A stretch of DNA of 64,000 nucleotides from NCBI RefSeq assembly GCF_900497805.2, contig NW_020948983.1, positions 20,933,202 through 20,997,201 of the forward strand, given 5' to 3'. Positions 61,201 to 63,933 of the stretch are shown here, piece by piece; the first letter of the stretch is position 1, and the number at the start of each line of letters is the position of its first letter. Both the position numbers and the translations under genes were made by a program. The notes below the pieces were generated by a model. The model saw nothing but the letters and a program-made list of their open reading frames with translations, did no database searches and was not told the origin of the DNA. This stretch comes from Vombatus ursinus (Eukaryota; Chordata; Mammalia; Diprotodontia; Vombatidae).

Positions 61201-63933
61201 GAAGATCTCAGGTAGGAAGGGATTGAGGGCCTCACTTACCCAAATGAATTTTCCCCTTTCTTTATTTCTTAGTTCCACTAACACAGGGCCAGCTCCAAGC
61301 TACAAACTCCTCCATACTTAGTCTTTCTGGGTACTCTTCATCTTTCTGGGTCTTCTGAGTAAATAAGGAATGGAAACATTTTTCTCCCCTTATCTTAGCT
61401 GAGACAATTAGAATCTTTCAAAAGGAAGTTTTTTTAAAATTTTAACTGATAATTTGTTTTTAAATCATCTAAATTTCCCCCCATATCCCTTCTTTTCCCC
61501 CTCCCAGAAAGTCATCCCTTATAACAAAGAATTTAAAAAAGTAAAAAGGGAAAGAAGATTTAAAAAGCCAGCAAAATCCAACAACACATTGAAAAATCTT
61601 TGGTTATATAAACAATGTTCCATACTTGTGGACCCCCTTACCCCCTCCTTTGCAAAGGAGTGAGAGGTAAGGAGAGATGTCTCCAAAGGAAAGTTTTACT
61701 GAGCAAGAAAAGGAAGAAAAAAACAAATACAAAAGCCCAGGAAACATAGGTTTCTGACCTTAACTTAAATCCAAGCACATGAATCAGTTAGAGGATTGAG
61801 AACTGGAAGAGATTCTAGAGGCCACCAAGTCTAACTCCCTGATTTTACAGATGAGGAAACTGAGACCCAGAGGAATATAATGACTTGCCCAAGATTACAT
61901 ATACCTGGTTAAGGAGCAGAGTAGGATCTCAGACCCTGGGACCTTGAGCTCCTAAATCTGCCACCATTCCACCATTCCACCAGCCTTCACTGCCCTTCAC
62001 CCAACCTGGGCTCCTTTTCCTTGCTTCCTCATTTAATTAAGGATAAGAGGGATTGTTTACAAAACTGCCAGGATAGAGGGATCCAAGTGACTTGAAGAGG
62101 CCAGGCATGGTGGTGACGGTAGAGGAGAGAAAACCTGAGTGGGTTTGGGGAGGGGTAACTGAGGCAGCTGAGGATGCTAATGCCTTTCTGCCTGGGCCTT
62201 TGGCTCACAGTCTTTAATTGCTCAGTCAGATCTTGGTTCTCCCAGGAAATAAACAAACAAACCCAGAGGTGTGCTGGAGTCAGCTCTAACTGGCTCACAA
62301 GAGCAAATTGTTCAATTTTCAGTGTGAGCATTTACATCTCAGAAATTGCCATAAATCAGGGCTTGAGGTGTTGTTTGTTGATTATCCACACTTGACCCAA
62401 AACACTCTGAAGTGCAACTCAAACCAGATTAAAATATAATTGGGAAATATTTAACAAAACAATCAAAAGTGCACTAAAACACAGGTAGATTAATAAGTCA
62501 TCTTCTAATTCAATATGCAGGCTGTAGGGATCCTTAAATATGTTTTAGACGCATCCTTTTCTATTTGAGTTTGACAACACTGATCTAGAGTGACTTAAGA
62601 AAGTTTTAATAATGCAGATTAAACTTAAAAGTGTGTATGTGCATACATTTCTCCCCGTTACTTAAACATTTACCAGCACAGTGTAAAGTTGGAGGCCAGT
62701 TGCTTGGTATACACATAAAAGACCAGATGCAGTCTTTGCTTTCAAGGAATTTATCATCAAATAGAGTACATAATTGGGCATCTAGGTGGCATGGTAGATA
62801 GAGTACCAGGCCTGGAGTCAGGAAGATCTGAGTTCAAATCCAGCCTCTGTACTGTGTTACCCTGGGCAAGCTACTTAATCCTGTTTGCCTCAATTTTTCA
62901 TCTGTAAAATGAGCTGGAGAAGGAAATGGTAAATGAATCCAGTATCTTTGCCAAGAAAACCCCAAGTAGGGTCACAAAGAGTCAGACATAACTGAAATGA
63001 CTGAATAACAAAGTGTACGTGATCAGACTGATTGTTAACAGAAATACATCAATATAAAATTGCAAAAATGTATTAAGGGGAAAGACTCGGTCAACAGCCA
63101 ATAGTTGAACGTTGACTACTGTGTAGAAATAACAAAGACATAAGTCCGTTTAAGAGCATATAATCTATGTAATAACCTAATAAGTATCTAATCTAATGAC
63201 AATAATTCCTTTCATTTACTTAATATTTTATGGTTGCAAAGGATTTTCACAAGCATCATTTCACTCAATCTTCACAATAATCCTATAAAGAAGATAGTTC
63301 AAGTATTTTTAAACCTTGAGACTCAGGGTGGTAAAATGACCAAGAGTCACAAGGTTACTAAGTGGCAGGACAAAAAATTCAGAGGCAGGTCTCTTGAACT
63401 GGGCTGGCAAAAAGGCTGAATCAATCTAGGAAGGTGTTTTAGAAGTTGTGGGCCTTAGAACTGAATTCAAGGAGGATAGTGGAGGCCAGTGATGTGGCAG
63501 GGCAAAAAAAATGAAATTGGTTCGTTTAGATGGTACAACTTTGGCTAAAAGAGATAGGAGACTGAAGGTGGAAGCAAAGGAAGCATAGAATACGTGGACT
63601 GGGGGGAGGGGCTAGTTGGTGGAGAACTTTGAAGGCCATAGTGAGAAGTCTACTAGTAGTTACTCTATAGGCTATACCAAGATGGTGGGTAGCCACAGGA
63701 AAGTATCACTTATGGGGTCCCAGAGGGACCATGGCTGAAACTCCTTGGGACTGTGGCCTATAGTACTCCAACTAGTAGAAGGGAAGCCAGTGTCTGGACA
63801 GTGTAGGGATGAGGTCGCCTCTAACCCCTGTGGGTTTCATTTGTTTTTCAGGTCCGAGCAGAAATTATCTCAACATTTGCTCTCTGTGGATTTGCCAATT
63901 TCAGCTCCATTGGTATCATGCTGGGAGGTCTAG
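28186..63933 (+). CDS. SLC28A1: SLC28A1 gene (CNT1), 14 coding exons, 3' end beyond window
   Basis: The gene encodes the concentrative nucleoside transporter 1, a sodium-coupled plasma-membrane carrier that takes up pyrimidine nucleosides (uridine, cytidine, thymidine) and related drugs in kidney, intestine and liver epithelia. Fourteen coding exons join as 28186-28272, 32638-32726, 33827-33921, 35294-35477, 36900-37041, 38411-38524, 40156-40233, 47239-47319, 51905-51985, 55438-55563, 57696-57826, 59040-59208, 60271-60468 and 63852-63933. Together they give 1657 bases, 552 codons, all phases compatible and no internal stop. Length and landmarks track the 649-residue human protein with an offset of three residues. 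Glutamates matching human E308, E322 and E498 are present at 305, 319 and 495; the signature [12 protein letters not shown] is at 488-499. The remaining C-terminus is off the right edge. CNT1 rather than CNT2 or CNT3 is supported by [17 protein letters not shown] and other blocks. Confidence 0.95.
28534..28683 (+). repeat. Direct repeat E, copy 2 (downstream of first coding exon)
   Basis: The partner of 27447-27600, same orientation, 1.09 kb away. Shared blocks include TTCCCCTGATGAGAAAATTC, TTAATAAAATAAGGAGAAGA and CCTAGGACAGGGGTTAAGGA. The sequences outside the shared block differ, so this is a dispersed element and not a tandem duplication of the exon. Confidence 0.75.
28745..30110 (+). repeat. 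L2 3' end split by an L1 insertion
   Basis: 28745-28835 (GATCTGACCATGTCACCCCT, CCCTATTGCCTGTAGGATAA) and 29650-30110 (CATTTAAAGCCTTC, CAAACTGGCCTGATACC, GAATGCAAGCTTCATGAGGG, CTTTGTATCCCACAGCTTAA) are consecutive parts of one sense L2 copy. The sequence between is the antisense L1 at 28840-29645. Confidence 0.75.
28840..29645 (-). repeat. L1 ORF2/3' end, antisense, inserted in L2
   Basis: Read on the minus strand this is the end of a marsupial LINE-1 like 21060-22200. On the + strand it shows AATAGTATTCCATTACATTC, TTCAACCATTTCTGAATTAT, TAGCTCTTTGTTGCTATAAA, 'ttttaatttgcacttctcta' and TTTATTAATTGGGGAATA. A CTCAG-CAT-TTAAA-GCCT segment of the L2 appears on both sides, fitting a target duplication. 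Confidence 0.75.
30215..30385 (-). repeat. L2 fragment (antisense)
   Basis: AACAAACATTTGTTAAACAT, 'ctagcatggttctaggttct', GGGGGAGATACAA. Confidence 0.55.
30405..30590 (-). repeat. CORE-SINE (antisense)
   Basis: 'catagaggggtcatttaatt', 'agttgaggaaactgaaacct', GAGACAGGATTTGAACCCAT. Confidence 0.65.
30690..30885 (+). repeat. L2 3'-end fragment (sense)
   Basis: AAGCCTCCCCCGATAACTCT, 'tcctactttgttctctaatt', GACTGCAAGCTTCTAAAGGC, AGAGACTGTGG. Confidence 0.6.
31055..31262 (-). repeat. L2 fragment (antisense)
   Basis: 'cattaggggcctcttaagta', AGTTCCTGCCCTCAAGGAGC, TTACATTCTATTGAGAGGGA, ACTGGGGAAATCAGGAGAGA. Confidence 0.6.
31295..31590 (-). repeat. L1 3'-end fragment (antisense)
   Basis: It matches the L1 copy at 28840-29645: TTGGTTCTGCTCATCTC, TCTCTGAAACCATCCCCTTC, 'cattaacataccatgacttg', TTCAGCCATTCCCCAAATGA. 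Confidence 0.7.
31845..31995 (+). repeat. CORE-SINE (sense)
   Basis: AATGGCATAGTGGATATGGA, 'ggcctgactctgctacttac', TAGCTATGTAGCCCTAGG, 'ccttacccataaaatcaggg'. Confidence 0.7.
32125..32265 (-). repeat. CORE-SINE fragment (antisense)
   Basis: 'aaaatgaggtaactgaggct', GACTTGCCCACAGTTATATG, and GTGTCAGAGCTGGGATGTGA. Confidence 0.6.
32276..32527 (-). repeat. CORE-SINE (antisense, near full length)
   Basis: AATAAGCATTTATATAGCAC, TAGGCACTGCACTAAGCACT, TTTGATCCCCACAACAACCC, GAAGCTGAATTTGAACTCAG. It ends about 110 bases before SLC28A1 exon 2. Confidence 0.8.
32638..32726 (+). CDS. SLC28A1: SLC28A1 coding exon 2, residues 30-59
   Basis: The acceptor is TTTGTATGTAG and the donor GTATGAG. The exon reads [20 protein letters not shown] then ARTRPSSFW and ends two bases into an Arg codon completed by exon 3. 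It is part of the acidic cytoplasmic N-terminus. Residue identity with human CNT1 is low here, but exon length (89 bases against about 98 expected from the three-residue offset), phases at both ends, the acidic character and the position between exons 1 and 3 support it. This is the least certain of the coding exons. Confidence 0.72.
32727..33826 (+). other. SLC28A1: SLC28A1 intron 2
   Basis: A 1.1 kb intron. 33185-33545 is a TA/TG-rich block; the rest is unremarkable. A GC-richer piece with CGGCGG near 33695 has no recognised function. Confidence 0.8.
33185..33545. repeat. TA/TG-rich low-complexity block
   Basis: Alternating ATAT, GTAT, ACAT and TACA tracts. A Tyr/Ile-rich 123-codon frame on the + strand and a 62-codon frame on the minus strand are artefacts of this composition. 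Confidence 0.9.
33827..33921 (+). CDS. SLC28A1: SLC28A1 coding exon 3, residues 59-91
   Basis: The acceptor is GGCTCTGGTAG with a weak pyrimidine tract; the donor is GTGAGAC. After the split Arg it reads [20 protein letters not shown] then [11 protein letters not shown], matching human RNLQPALRARSFCREHMQLF and the following RWIGTGLLCTG. It carries the basic segment just before the first membrane helix and the start of that helix. Confidence 0.92.
34255..34414 (-). repeat. tRNA-derived SINE (WSINE1-like), first of a pair
   Basis: A TTTTGTTTTTG head, GGAGTTAAGTGACTTACCCA, AGTCACACAGCTAGTGAGTG, GATTTGAACTCAGGTCCTCT, CTATCCACTGCACCACCTA. Confidence 0.88.
34433..34592 (-). repeat. tRNA-derived SINE (WSINE1-like), second of a pair
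   Basis: A TTTTTTTGTTTG head, GGGGTTAAGTGACTTGCTCA, GGTCACACAGCTAGTGAGTG, CTATCCACTGTGCCACCTAG. The flanking CATAGTAGGCAGTCAATGCA and TGCATATTTGTTAATTGACC are the two halves of an L2 tail. Confidence 0.88.
34645..35095 (+). repeat. Two CORE-SINEs in tandem (sense)
   Basis: 34645-34825 has GGCAGAAAGAATACTGTCCT, 'ttctcagctataaaatggaa' and GGCCTCCAAGGTCTCTTCCA. 34838-35095 has ACAATATAGTGGAAAAGGCA, CAGTTTCCTCATCTGTAAAA and GATGGCCTCTAAAGTTCC. Confidence 0.7.
35294..35477 (+). CDS. SLC28A1: SLC28A1 coding exon 4, residues 91-152
   Basis: The acceptor is CTCTTCTAG and the donor GTGAGTAAG. After the split Ala it reads [20 protein letters not shown], then [20 protein letters not shown] and [29 protein letters not shown] and LTCVVL are identical or nearly identical to human CNT1. 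It supplies the end of membrane helix 1, the short loop and helix 2, then a basic segment. Confidence 0.95.
35478..36899 (+). other. SLC28A1: SLC28A1 intron 4
   Basis: A 1.4 kb intron. Apart from an antisense CORE-SINE at 36500-36620 I see no recognisable element. Confidence 0.8.
36500..36620 (-). repeat. CORE-SINE fragment (antisense)
   Basis: AGATTAAATGACTTGCCTAT, GGTCACACAGCTAGTCAGTG, GGATTTGAACCCAGGCCTTC. Confidence 0.7.
36900..37041 (+). CDS. SLC28A1: SLC28A1 coding exon 5, residues 152-199
   Basis: The acceptor is CATCTGCAG and the donor GTGAGTC. After the split Arg it reads [20 protein letters not shown], then [20 protein letters not shown] and [23 protein letters not shown] and ACSKHH are the conserved CNT1 blocks, with only small changes here. 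It covers membrane helices 3 and 4 and the loop between them. Confidence 0.96.
37203..37223. repeat. (CCCCA)n short tandem repeat
   Basis: About four CCCCA units in tandem, preceded by similar C-rich sequence. Confidence 0.85.
37430..37565 (-). repeat. CORE-SINE fragment (antisense)
   Basis: 'ttggaaaggactttaggggt', CATTTAGTCTAATCCCCTCA, AACTTGCCCAAGGTCACATA. Confidence 0.65.
38411..38524 (+). CDS. SLC28A1: SLC28A1 coding exon 6, residues 200-237
   Basis: The acceptor is TTTGTATTTCAG and the donor GTATGG; both ends are in phase 0. It reads [20 protein letters not shown], then [18 protein letters not shown], nearly identical to human CNT1. It holds the helix that enters the conserved transport core and the start of the interfacial helix. 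Confidence 0.97.
38969..38993. repeat. (CT)n microsatellite
   Basis: Twelve CT units inside a SINE-like context (GAACCTGAAAGATCATCTGG precedes it). Confidence 0.9.
39560..39862 (+). repeat. Two CORE-SINE pieces (sense)
   Basis: GATCTTGGTCAAGTCATTTC, 'ccatttcctcatctgtaaag', then AGAAGCACTGGCTTTGGAGT, GGACTTAGGTTCAGATTCTG and 'cttccagctttagatttatg'. Confidence 0.65.
40156..40233 (+). CDS. SLC28A1: SLC28A1 coding exon 7, residues 238-263
   Basis: The acceptor is TTCCTTCCTCAG and the donor GTCAGG; phase 0 at both ends. It reads [20 protein letters not shown], then NIFAFQ. GSSFVFG and the FAFQ end are conserved in CNT1-3. Confidence 0.96.
40420..40640 (-). repeat. L1 3'-end fragment (antisense)
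   Basis: It matches the right-hand part of the L1 copy at 28840 onward: 'aattgacaagcatttac', AATATGCCTAGTTAAGCAAA, CAAATTCCCCAACTGGCCAT, TGTCCAAAAATGTAT. Confidence 0.75.
40820..41032 (-). repeat. CORE-SINE (antisense)
   Basis: 'gaaagtttgcaaagcttatc', 'gatgaggaaattgaagcata', GGTTAAGTGACTTGCCCAGG, CTTCCTGATTCCAAGTCTAG. Confidence 0.7.
41590..41970 (+). repeat. Two CORE-SINE pieces (sense)
   Basis: 41590-41718 is a decayed 3' half. 41730-41970 has GGCAACATGGCATAGTAGAA, 'ggtctgggttcaaattccac', TGAGTAGGCAAGTCATGTAA and CTGGCCTGAGATCCTTTCC. Confidence 0.55.
42066..42305 (+). repeat. tRNA-derived SINE with RTE (BovB-like) tail
   Basis: The head GCAGCTAGGTGGTGCAGTGG is followed by the usual SINE body; the 3' part CTGGAGAAGGAATTGGCAAA, CCACTCCAGTATCTTTGCCA, GTCATGAAGAGTTGGATACG, ACTGAACAACAACAA resembles the 3' end of RTE-clade LINEs such as BovB. 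A relative is at 62770-63010. Confidence 0.8.
42326..42542. mobile_element. hAT-type MITE, family B, copy 2
   Basis: The left end has GGGAGCTCTTAACCTGGAGC; the right end has GGTTGAGAATCTTTGC, inverted and diverged. The interior matches family B: 'catttaaaaacatcattctc', GGTTTCATCAGATAGCTGAA, GGGGTCAAGGACAC. Confidence 0.65.
43322..43509. mobile_element. Palindromic hAT-type MITE, family A, copy 2
   Basis: It has the same inner blocks as 3920-4075 (GGCCACATGTGGCCTTCTAG, GTCCTCAAGTGTGG, GGCCACACTTGAGGACCTAG, GGTTCCCCACCTCTG). Its outer left end is replaced by, or merged with, host MITE B sequence around GGTGAAGCCTGTGG. Confidence 0.75.
43540..43706 (-). repeat. tRNA-derived SINE (WSINE1-like)
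   Basis: A long poly-T head, GGGGTTAAGTGACTTGCCCA, GGTCACACAGCTAGTAAGTG, GAGCTCAGGTCCTCCTGACT, CTATCCACTGCGCCACCTAG. Confidence 0.9.
43963..44370 (-). repeat. L2-type LINE fragment (antisense)
   Basis: AATAAGCATTTATTAAGCAC, GTGCTAGGCACTGCGCCAAG, TGCTGGGGATACAAAAAAGG, CAAGGAGTTCATAGTCTAAT, then GGGACTTGAAGGAAGTCAGG and GAGGAACAGCAAGAAGGCCA. It is the longest antisense copy of this family here. Confidence 0.65.
44372..44558 (-). repeat. CORE-SINE (antisense)
   Basis: TTTTACTGATGGGGAAACTG, AGGCCCAGAGAGGTTAAGTG, GGATTCAAACCCAGGTGTCC, TTCTCATTCTACCACATTGC. Confidence 0.75.
44702..45030 (-). repeat. CORE-SINE (antisense) split by a MITE
   Basis: 'atcttagcactggaatagat' on the left and CTAGTCCAACTCTTAAATGA, TTTACCTGGGGTCACACAGA on the right are the two halves of one SINE. 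The family C MITE lies between. Confidence 0.6.
44741..44919. mobile_element. hAT-type MITE, family C, copy 1
   Basis: The ends AGTCAGACTC and GAGTTTGACAGCATTG are imperfect inverted repeats. The interior 'ccagattaaaatgcaattgg', 'gtccacagagatctgttttt' matches 62390-62585. No coding capacity. Confidence 0.55.
45290..45420 (+). repeat. L2-type fragment (sense, degraded)
   Basis: 'accaagcacttttaccatgt', GGCCCCACCCCATTTATCTA, 'ctcagcttaggtcaaaccca'. A weak match. Confidence 0.4.
45462..45680 (+). repeat. CORE-SINE (sense)
   Basis: GACAACTAGGTGGTGCAGAG, 'gatgaccctgggcaagtcga', CTTCAGTTTCCTCAACTGTA, TGTAGTAGGTGCTTAATAAA. Confidence 0.8.
46150..46440 (+). repeat. Unclassified interspersed repeat, copy 2
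   Basis: It shares its block order with 618-915 (GGAGGTGACCTTGGG, CCAGCAGAGTACA, 'atgggcct', CCCAGCCTAGCTAAG, GCTCATCACCA, GGCAACAGCAACAT, CTACTAAG). Family not identified. Confidence 0.45.
46537..46628. repeat. Near-perfect palindrome, 38-base arms, 16-base loop
   Basis: Arm 46537-46574 is the reverse complement of 46591-46628 with a single mismatch; the outer 31 base pairs (CTAATCTGTGTCCCCTAATC at their core) are perfect. It is not part of any recognised repeat and is flanked by TA-rich DNA and repeats of ATTGAATATATA type. Confidence 0.93.
47239..47319 (+). CDS. SLC28A1: SLC28A1 coding exon 8, residues 264-290
   Basis: The acceptor is GTTTTTTTCTGCAG (strong) and the donor GTGAGTTC; phase 0 at both ends. 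It reads [20 protein letters not shown], then MQWLILK, which matches CNT1 and CNT2 nearly exactly. It is a core membrane helix before the first re-entrant hairpin. Confidence 0.97.
47960..48062 (-). repeat. CORE-SINE fragment (antisense)
   Basis: 'aaaggatcatagatttacac', GGAAGGGATTGTAGAATC, GAACACTGAGCCTTAGAGAG. Confidence 0.55.
49055..49272 (+). repeat. CORE-SINE (sense)
   Basis: CTTGGAGTCGAAAGACCTGG, TTTACTAGCTGTGTGAAGTT, CAGCTTCCTTCATCTGTAAA. Confidence 0.75.
49390..49925 (+). repeat. L2 3' end (sense) with an internal TA/TG tract
   Basis: 'catttaaaacccttcagact', AACTCAGCTCAGTCAGCACC, 'ttctacatgaagcctttctt', then the TA/TG-rich tract 49705-49800, then AATTCCTTGAGGGCAGGGAC and TGTTTAATAAATGCTTATTA. 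Confidence 0.75.
49705..49800. repeat. TA/TG-rich microsatellite
   Basis: ATAC, ATGTAT and GTGT units in an L2 3' end; the small Tyr/Val-rich frame across it is an artefact. Confidence 0.9.
50300..50950 (-). repeat. Series of antisense CORE-SINE pieces
   Basis: 50300-50545 (AGGTTTGCAAACCATTGTAA, TTTCATCCTCATGACAACCT), 50580-50710 (AAGGAAACTGAGGCTCAGAG, GGGATTAGAACTCAGTTCTT) and 50750-50950 (GATCTGGAGGGGACTTCAGA, 'atggatgaagaaactgaggc'). Confidence 0.65.
51160..51335 (-). repeat. CORE-SINE fragment (antisense)
   Basis: 'ggtctggttcaaccttctaa', 'tttatagatgaagatatgtg', 'cttatttaaggtcattacag'. Degraded. Confidence 0.5.
51344..51617 (+). pseudogene. 7SL RNA retrocopy (RN7SL pseudogene), nearly full length
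   Basis: The order of SRP RNA is retained: AAGTGTGGTGGCACACATTT, ATAATCCCTGCTAAT, GAGTTCTGAGCTTCAGTAGG, then the S-domain GTATCAATATGGTGAGCACC, GGGGGCCACCAGGCTGACTA, AGGAGGAATGAATTGGCCCA, AAGCTCCTGTGCCAATTAAT and the closing GGCCTGGGTGAGATAGAGGG. It is somewhat shorter than human 7SL (about 300 bases), with a gap in the 5' domain near 51385. A long GA-rich tail follows. Divergence argues against a functional SRP RNA gene. Confidence 0.9.
51618..51775. repeat. GA-rich tract following the 7SL copy
   Basis: GAGA, GACA, GAAA and AAAG repeats, purine-only for most of its length. It probably grew from the A-rich tail of the 7SL retrocopy; the other copy at 21.65 kb has a shorter tail of the same kind. 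Confidence 0.85.
51905..51985 (+). CDS. SLC28A1: SLC28A1 coding exon 9, residues 291-317, first re-entrant hairpin
   Basis: The acceptor is CTTTCTAG and the donor GTAGGTG; phase 0 at both ends. It reads [20 protein letters not shown], then [24 protein letters not shown] is the substrate-contacting region; the Glu at 305 matches human E308. The last two residues match the human selectivity pair Ser319/Gln320 but read Gly-Gln (codons GGC CAA at 51980-51985). CNT2 has Gly-Met and CNT3 Gly-Gln here (recalled). Confidence 0.97.
52843..53022. mobile_element. hAT-type MITE, family B, copy 4
   Basis: CAAGAGTTCTTAACCTGGGG on the left, GGTGAAGAACCCCT on the right, as inverted ends. Interior 'agatttcaccagactgccac', AGGGGGTCGTGACACATGAA. 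Confidence 0.75.
53345..54560 (+). mobile_element. Possible LTR-element remnants (fossil)
   Basis: Two direct repeats (53352-53460 and 53766-53863: CCTCAGTAATAAATA, 'catccc', CCATAAAAATGG) and a second pair (53481-53518 and 54253-54290: GATTTCCT, ATGAAAAGATGAG) lie in one stretch. A TATA-like CCTATATAAGC at about 54400 is followed by a CTCATCTTGCTCTCTCTGC block, resembling an LTR promoter and R region. No gag, pol or env was recognised. Family unknown, broken and old if it is an LTR element at all. Confidence 0.35.
55010..55168. mobile_element. hAT-type MITE, family B, copy 5 (partial)
   Basis: Only the right-hand part is present: 'catttaaaaatattacttt', GAGAAGGGATCCATAGGCTT, CACCAGATTGTCAAAGGGGT, CCATGACA. 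Confidence 0.65.
55438..55563 (+). CDS. SLC28A1: SLC28A1 coding exon 10, residues 318-359
   Basis: The acceptor is TGGTTTGTAG and the donor GTAAGTTC; phase 0 at both ends. It reads [20 protein letters not shown], then [20 protein letters not shown] and FG. The Glu at 319 matches human E322, and Ser350-Leu351 match the second human selectivity pair Ser353/Leu354, so helix 8 is CNT1-type. The Arg of LLIRPYL, shared by the human CNT1, CNT2 and CNT3 sequences I recall, is Leu here (CTC at 55459-55461). Confidence 0.97.
56179..56243. other. C-rich/G-rich quasi-palindrome with G-quadruplex motif
   Basis: A C-rich left arm (CCCCTCCCACCTCCATCCCC) faces a G-rich right arm (GGGGGGTGGAGGGGGGAGGT). The right arm contains G runs GGGGGG, GGGGGG and GGGGGG separated by short loops. 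The strand pair could form a hairpin or a G4/i-motif. Confidence 0.65.
56290..57000 (-). repeat. L2-type LINE fragment (antisense), split by a SINE
   Basis: 56290-56405 and 56665-57000 contain 'ggatggaaaacagccagtac', TTTGGCTGGATCACAGGAGG, AGATTGTGAAGGCCTTTAAG, GGCAGGGAGCCACTGGGGTT and AGAGTGGGGAGAGGCTCAAG, collinear with the family seen at 43963 and 45690. Confidence 0.5.
56409..56660 (+). repeat. CORE-SINE (sense, near full length)
   Basis: GTAGCTGGTGGTTCAGTGGA, GACTTGAGTTCAAATTTAGC, AGCTGTGTGACCCTGGGCAA, CTCAGTTTCCTCAACTGTTA, GAGTTGTTGTAAGGATCAAA. Confidence 0.85.
57331..57484. mobile_element. Palindromic hAT-type MITE, family A, copy 3
   Basis: The ends CAGGAGTGGGGAACCTTTGG and AGGTTCCCCACCCCTG are inverted repeats; inner blocks GGCCACATGTGGCCTTCTAG and GAGGACCTAGAAGGCCATG pair. 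The right arm carries a small local duplication of a GTTCCCCAC-containing block. No clear target duplication. Confidence 0.75.
57696..57826 (+). CDS. SLC28A1: SLC28A1 coding exon 11, residues 360-403
   Basis: The acceptor is GGGCCTTGCAG and the donor GTAAGTCC. It reads [20 protein letters not shown], then [20 protein letters not shown] and LSC, ending two bases into a Gly codon completed by exon 12. [20 protein letters not shown] is the conserved CNT1 block; the EEGVK loop follows. Confidence 0.97.
58090..58285 (+). repeat. CORE-SINE (sense)
   Basis: GAGCTTGAGGTCATGGGATC, 'gtgcctgtgtgactttgagt', CTCATTTTCCTTATCAGTAA, 'aaagtcacttccagatcaag'. Confidence 0.75.
58305..58495 (-). repeat. CORE-SINE (antisense)
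   Basis: 'tgagtctcacaatgactcca', 'taaatgatttggccgtggtc', AGGCAGGATTTGAACTCATA. Confidence 0.7.
58511..58705 (+). repeat. CORE-SINE (sense)
   Basis: 'agtatgatgtagtggaaag', TATGACCTTGGGCAAGTCAT, 'ttcctctgtaaaatgtagag', ATTCTAAAGTTCCTCTC. Confidence 0.7.
59040..59208 (+). CDS. SLC28A1: SLC28A1 coding exon 12, residues 403-459
   Basis: The acceptor is CACGAACTCAG, poor in pyrimidines; the donor is GTAACAAC. After completing Gly it reads [20 protein letters not shown], then [20 protein letters not shown] and [52 protein letters not shown] and MVDIQ are CNT1 blocks. Phase and protein match leave little doubt of the exon despite the weak acceptor; the next AG (59042) would shift the frame. Confidence 0.94.
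59209..60270 (+). other. SLC28A1: SLC28A1 intron 12
   Basis: A short SINE piece (59365-59455) and a sense CORE-SINE (59569-59845); the remainder is unremarkable. Confidence 0.8.
59569..59845 (+). repeat. CORE-SINE (sense, full length)
   Basis: GGGCACCTAGGCGGAGAAGT, GTCAGGAAGACCTGAGTTCA, ACTTACTAGTTGTGTGCCCT, TCAGTTTCCTCATCTGTAAA, TGCCTGGCACATAGTGTTAG. Confidence 0.85.
60271..60468 (+). CDS. SLC28A1: SLC28A1 coding exon 13, residues 460-525, CNT signature
   Basis: The acceptor is CTGCCTACTAG and the donor GTAAGTG; phase 0 at both ends. It reads [20 protein letters not shown], then [40 protein letters not shown] and [18 protein letters not shown] fits the CNT family signature G/A-x-K-x3-NEFVA-Y/M/F, and the Glu at 495 matches human E498. 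The region forms the second re-entrant hairpin and substrate/sodium site. Confidence 0.97.
60505..60722 (+). repeat. CORE-SINE (sense)
   Basis: 'atggcgcagatagcaaagtc', TGGGTGACCTTAGGCACAAT, CAGTTTCCTTATCTGTAAAG, GGGTTGTTATAAGGATCAAA. Confidence 0.75.
61430..61690 (-). repeat. L1 3'-UTR-type fragment (antisense)
   Basis: The same family as 7115-7735: 'tttaaatcatctaaatttcc', TTTTCCCCCTCCCAGAAAGT, CATCCCTTATAACAAAGAAT, 'acattgaaaaatctttggtt', CATACTTGTGGACCCCCTTA. Confidence 0.6.
61790..61970 (-). repeat. CORE-SINE (antisense)
   Basis: 'gaactggaagagattctaga', TTTTACAGATGAGGAAACTG, TGACTTGCCCAAGATTACAT. Confidence 0.75.
62310..62690. repeat. Unclassified repeat family D, copy 2, split by a MITE
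   Basis: 62310-62389 (TTTTCAGTGTGAGCATTTAC, TAAATCAGG) and 62590-62690 (GACTTAAGAAAGTTTTAATA, ATGCAGATTAAACTTAAAAG, CATTTACCAGCA) are in the order seen at 16557-16730. The MITE C between them is a later insertion. Confidence 0.5.
62390..62585. mobile_element. hAT-type MITE, family C, copy 2
   Basis: The interior 'ccagattaaaatataattgg', 'attcaatatgcaggctgtag' and the end TATTTGAGTTTGACAACACT match 44741-44919. Confidence 0.55.
62770..63010 (+). repeat. tRNA-derived SINE with RTE (BovB-like) tail
   Basis: GGCATCTAGGTGGCATGGTA, GGAGTCAGGAAGATCTGAGT, 'ttcatctgtaaaatgagctg', GAGAAGGAAATGGTAAATGA, AGTATCTTTGCCAAGAAAAC, GGGTCACAAAGAGTCAGACA, TAACTGAAATGACTGAATAA. Same tail type as 42066-42305. Confidence 0.8.
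63215..63405 (-). repeat. CORE-SINE (antisense)
   Basis: 'ttgcaaaggattttcacaag', 'cactcaatcttcacaataat', AAGAGTCACAAGGTTACTAA, CAGAGGCAGGTCTCTTGAAC. Confidence 0.6.
63852..63933 (+). CDS. SLC28A1: SLC28A1 coding exon 14, residues 526-553
   Basis: The acceptor is TTTGTTTTTCAG and the donor GTGAGTC. It reads [20 protein letters not shown], then GIMLGGL, and ends with the first base (G) of the next codon. [19 protein letters not shown] is identical to recalled human CNT1. Human continues TSMVPQRKSDF; because the split codon begins with G here, residue 553 cannot be Thr. The last exon(s), about 95 residues, lie beyond 64000. Confidence 0.96.

Larger units (their letters stand above)
60469..63851 (+). 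other. SLC28A1: SLC28A1 intron 13
   Basis: A 3.4 kb intron with a CORE-SINE, an L1 3' fragment, an antisense SINE, unclassified repeat D split by MITE C, a RTE-tailed SINE and a final antisense SINE. 60730-61425 and 63420-63840 show nothing that I can name. Confidence 0.85.

Noticed and set aside
62100-62170. GGCCAGGCATGGTGGTGACG, resembling the start of a 7SL/Alu element
   Set aside because: The similarity ends after about 20 bases; none of the later 7SL blocks follow.
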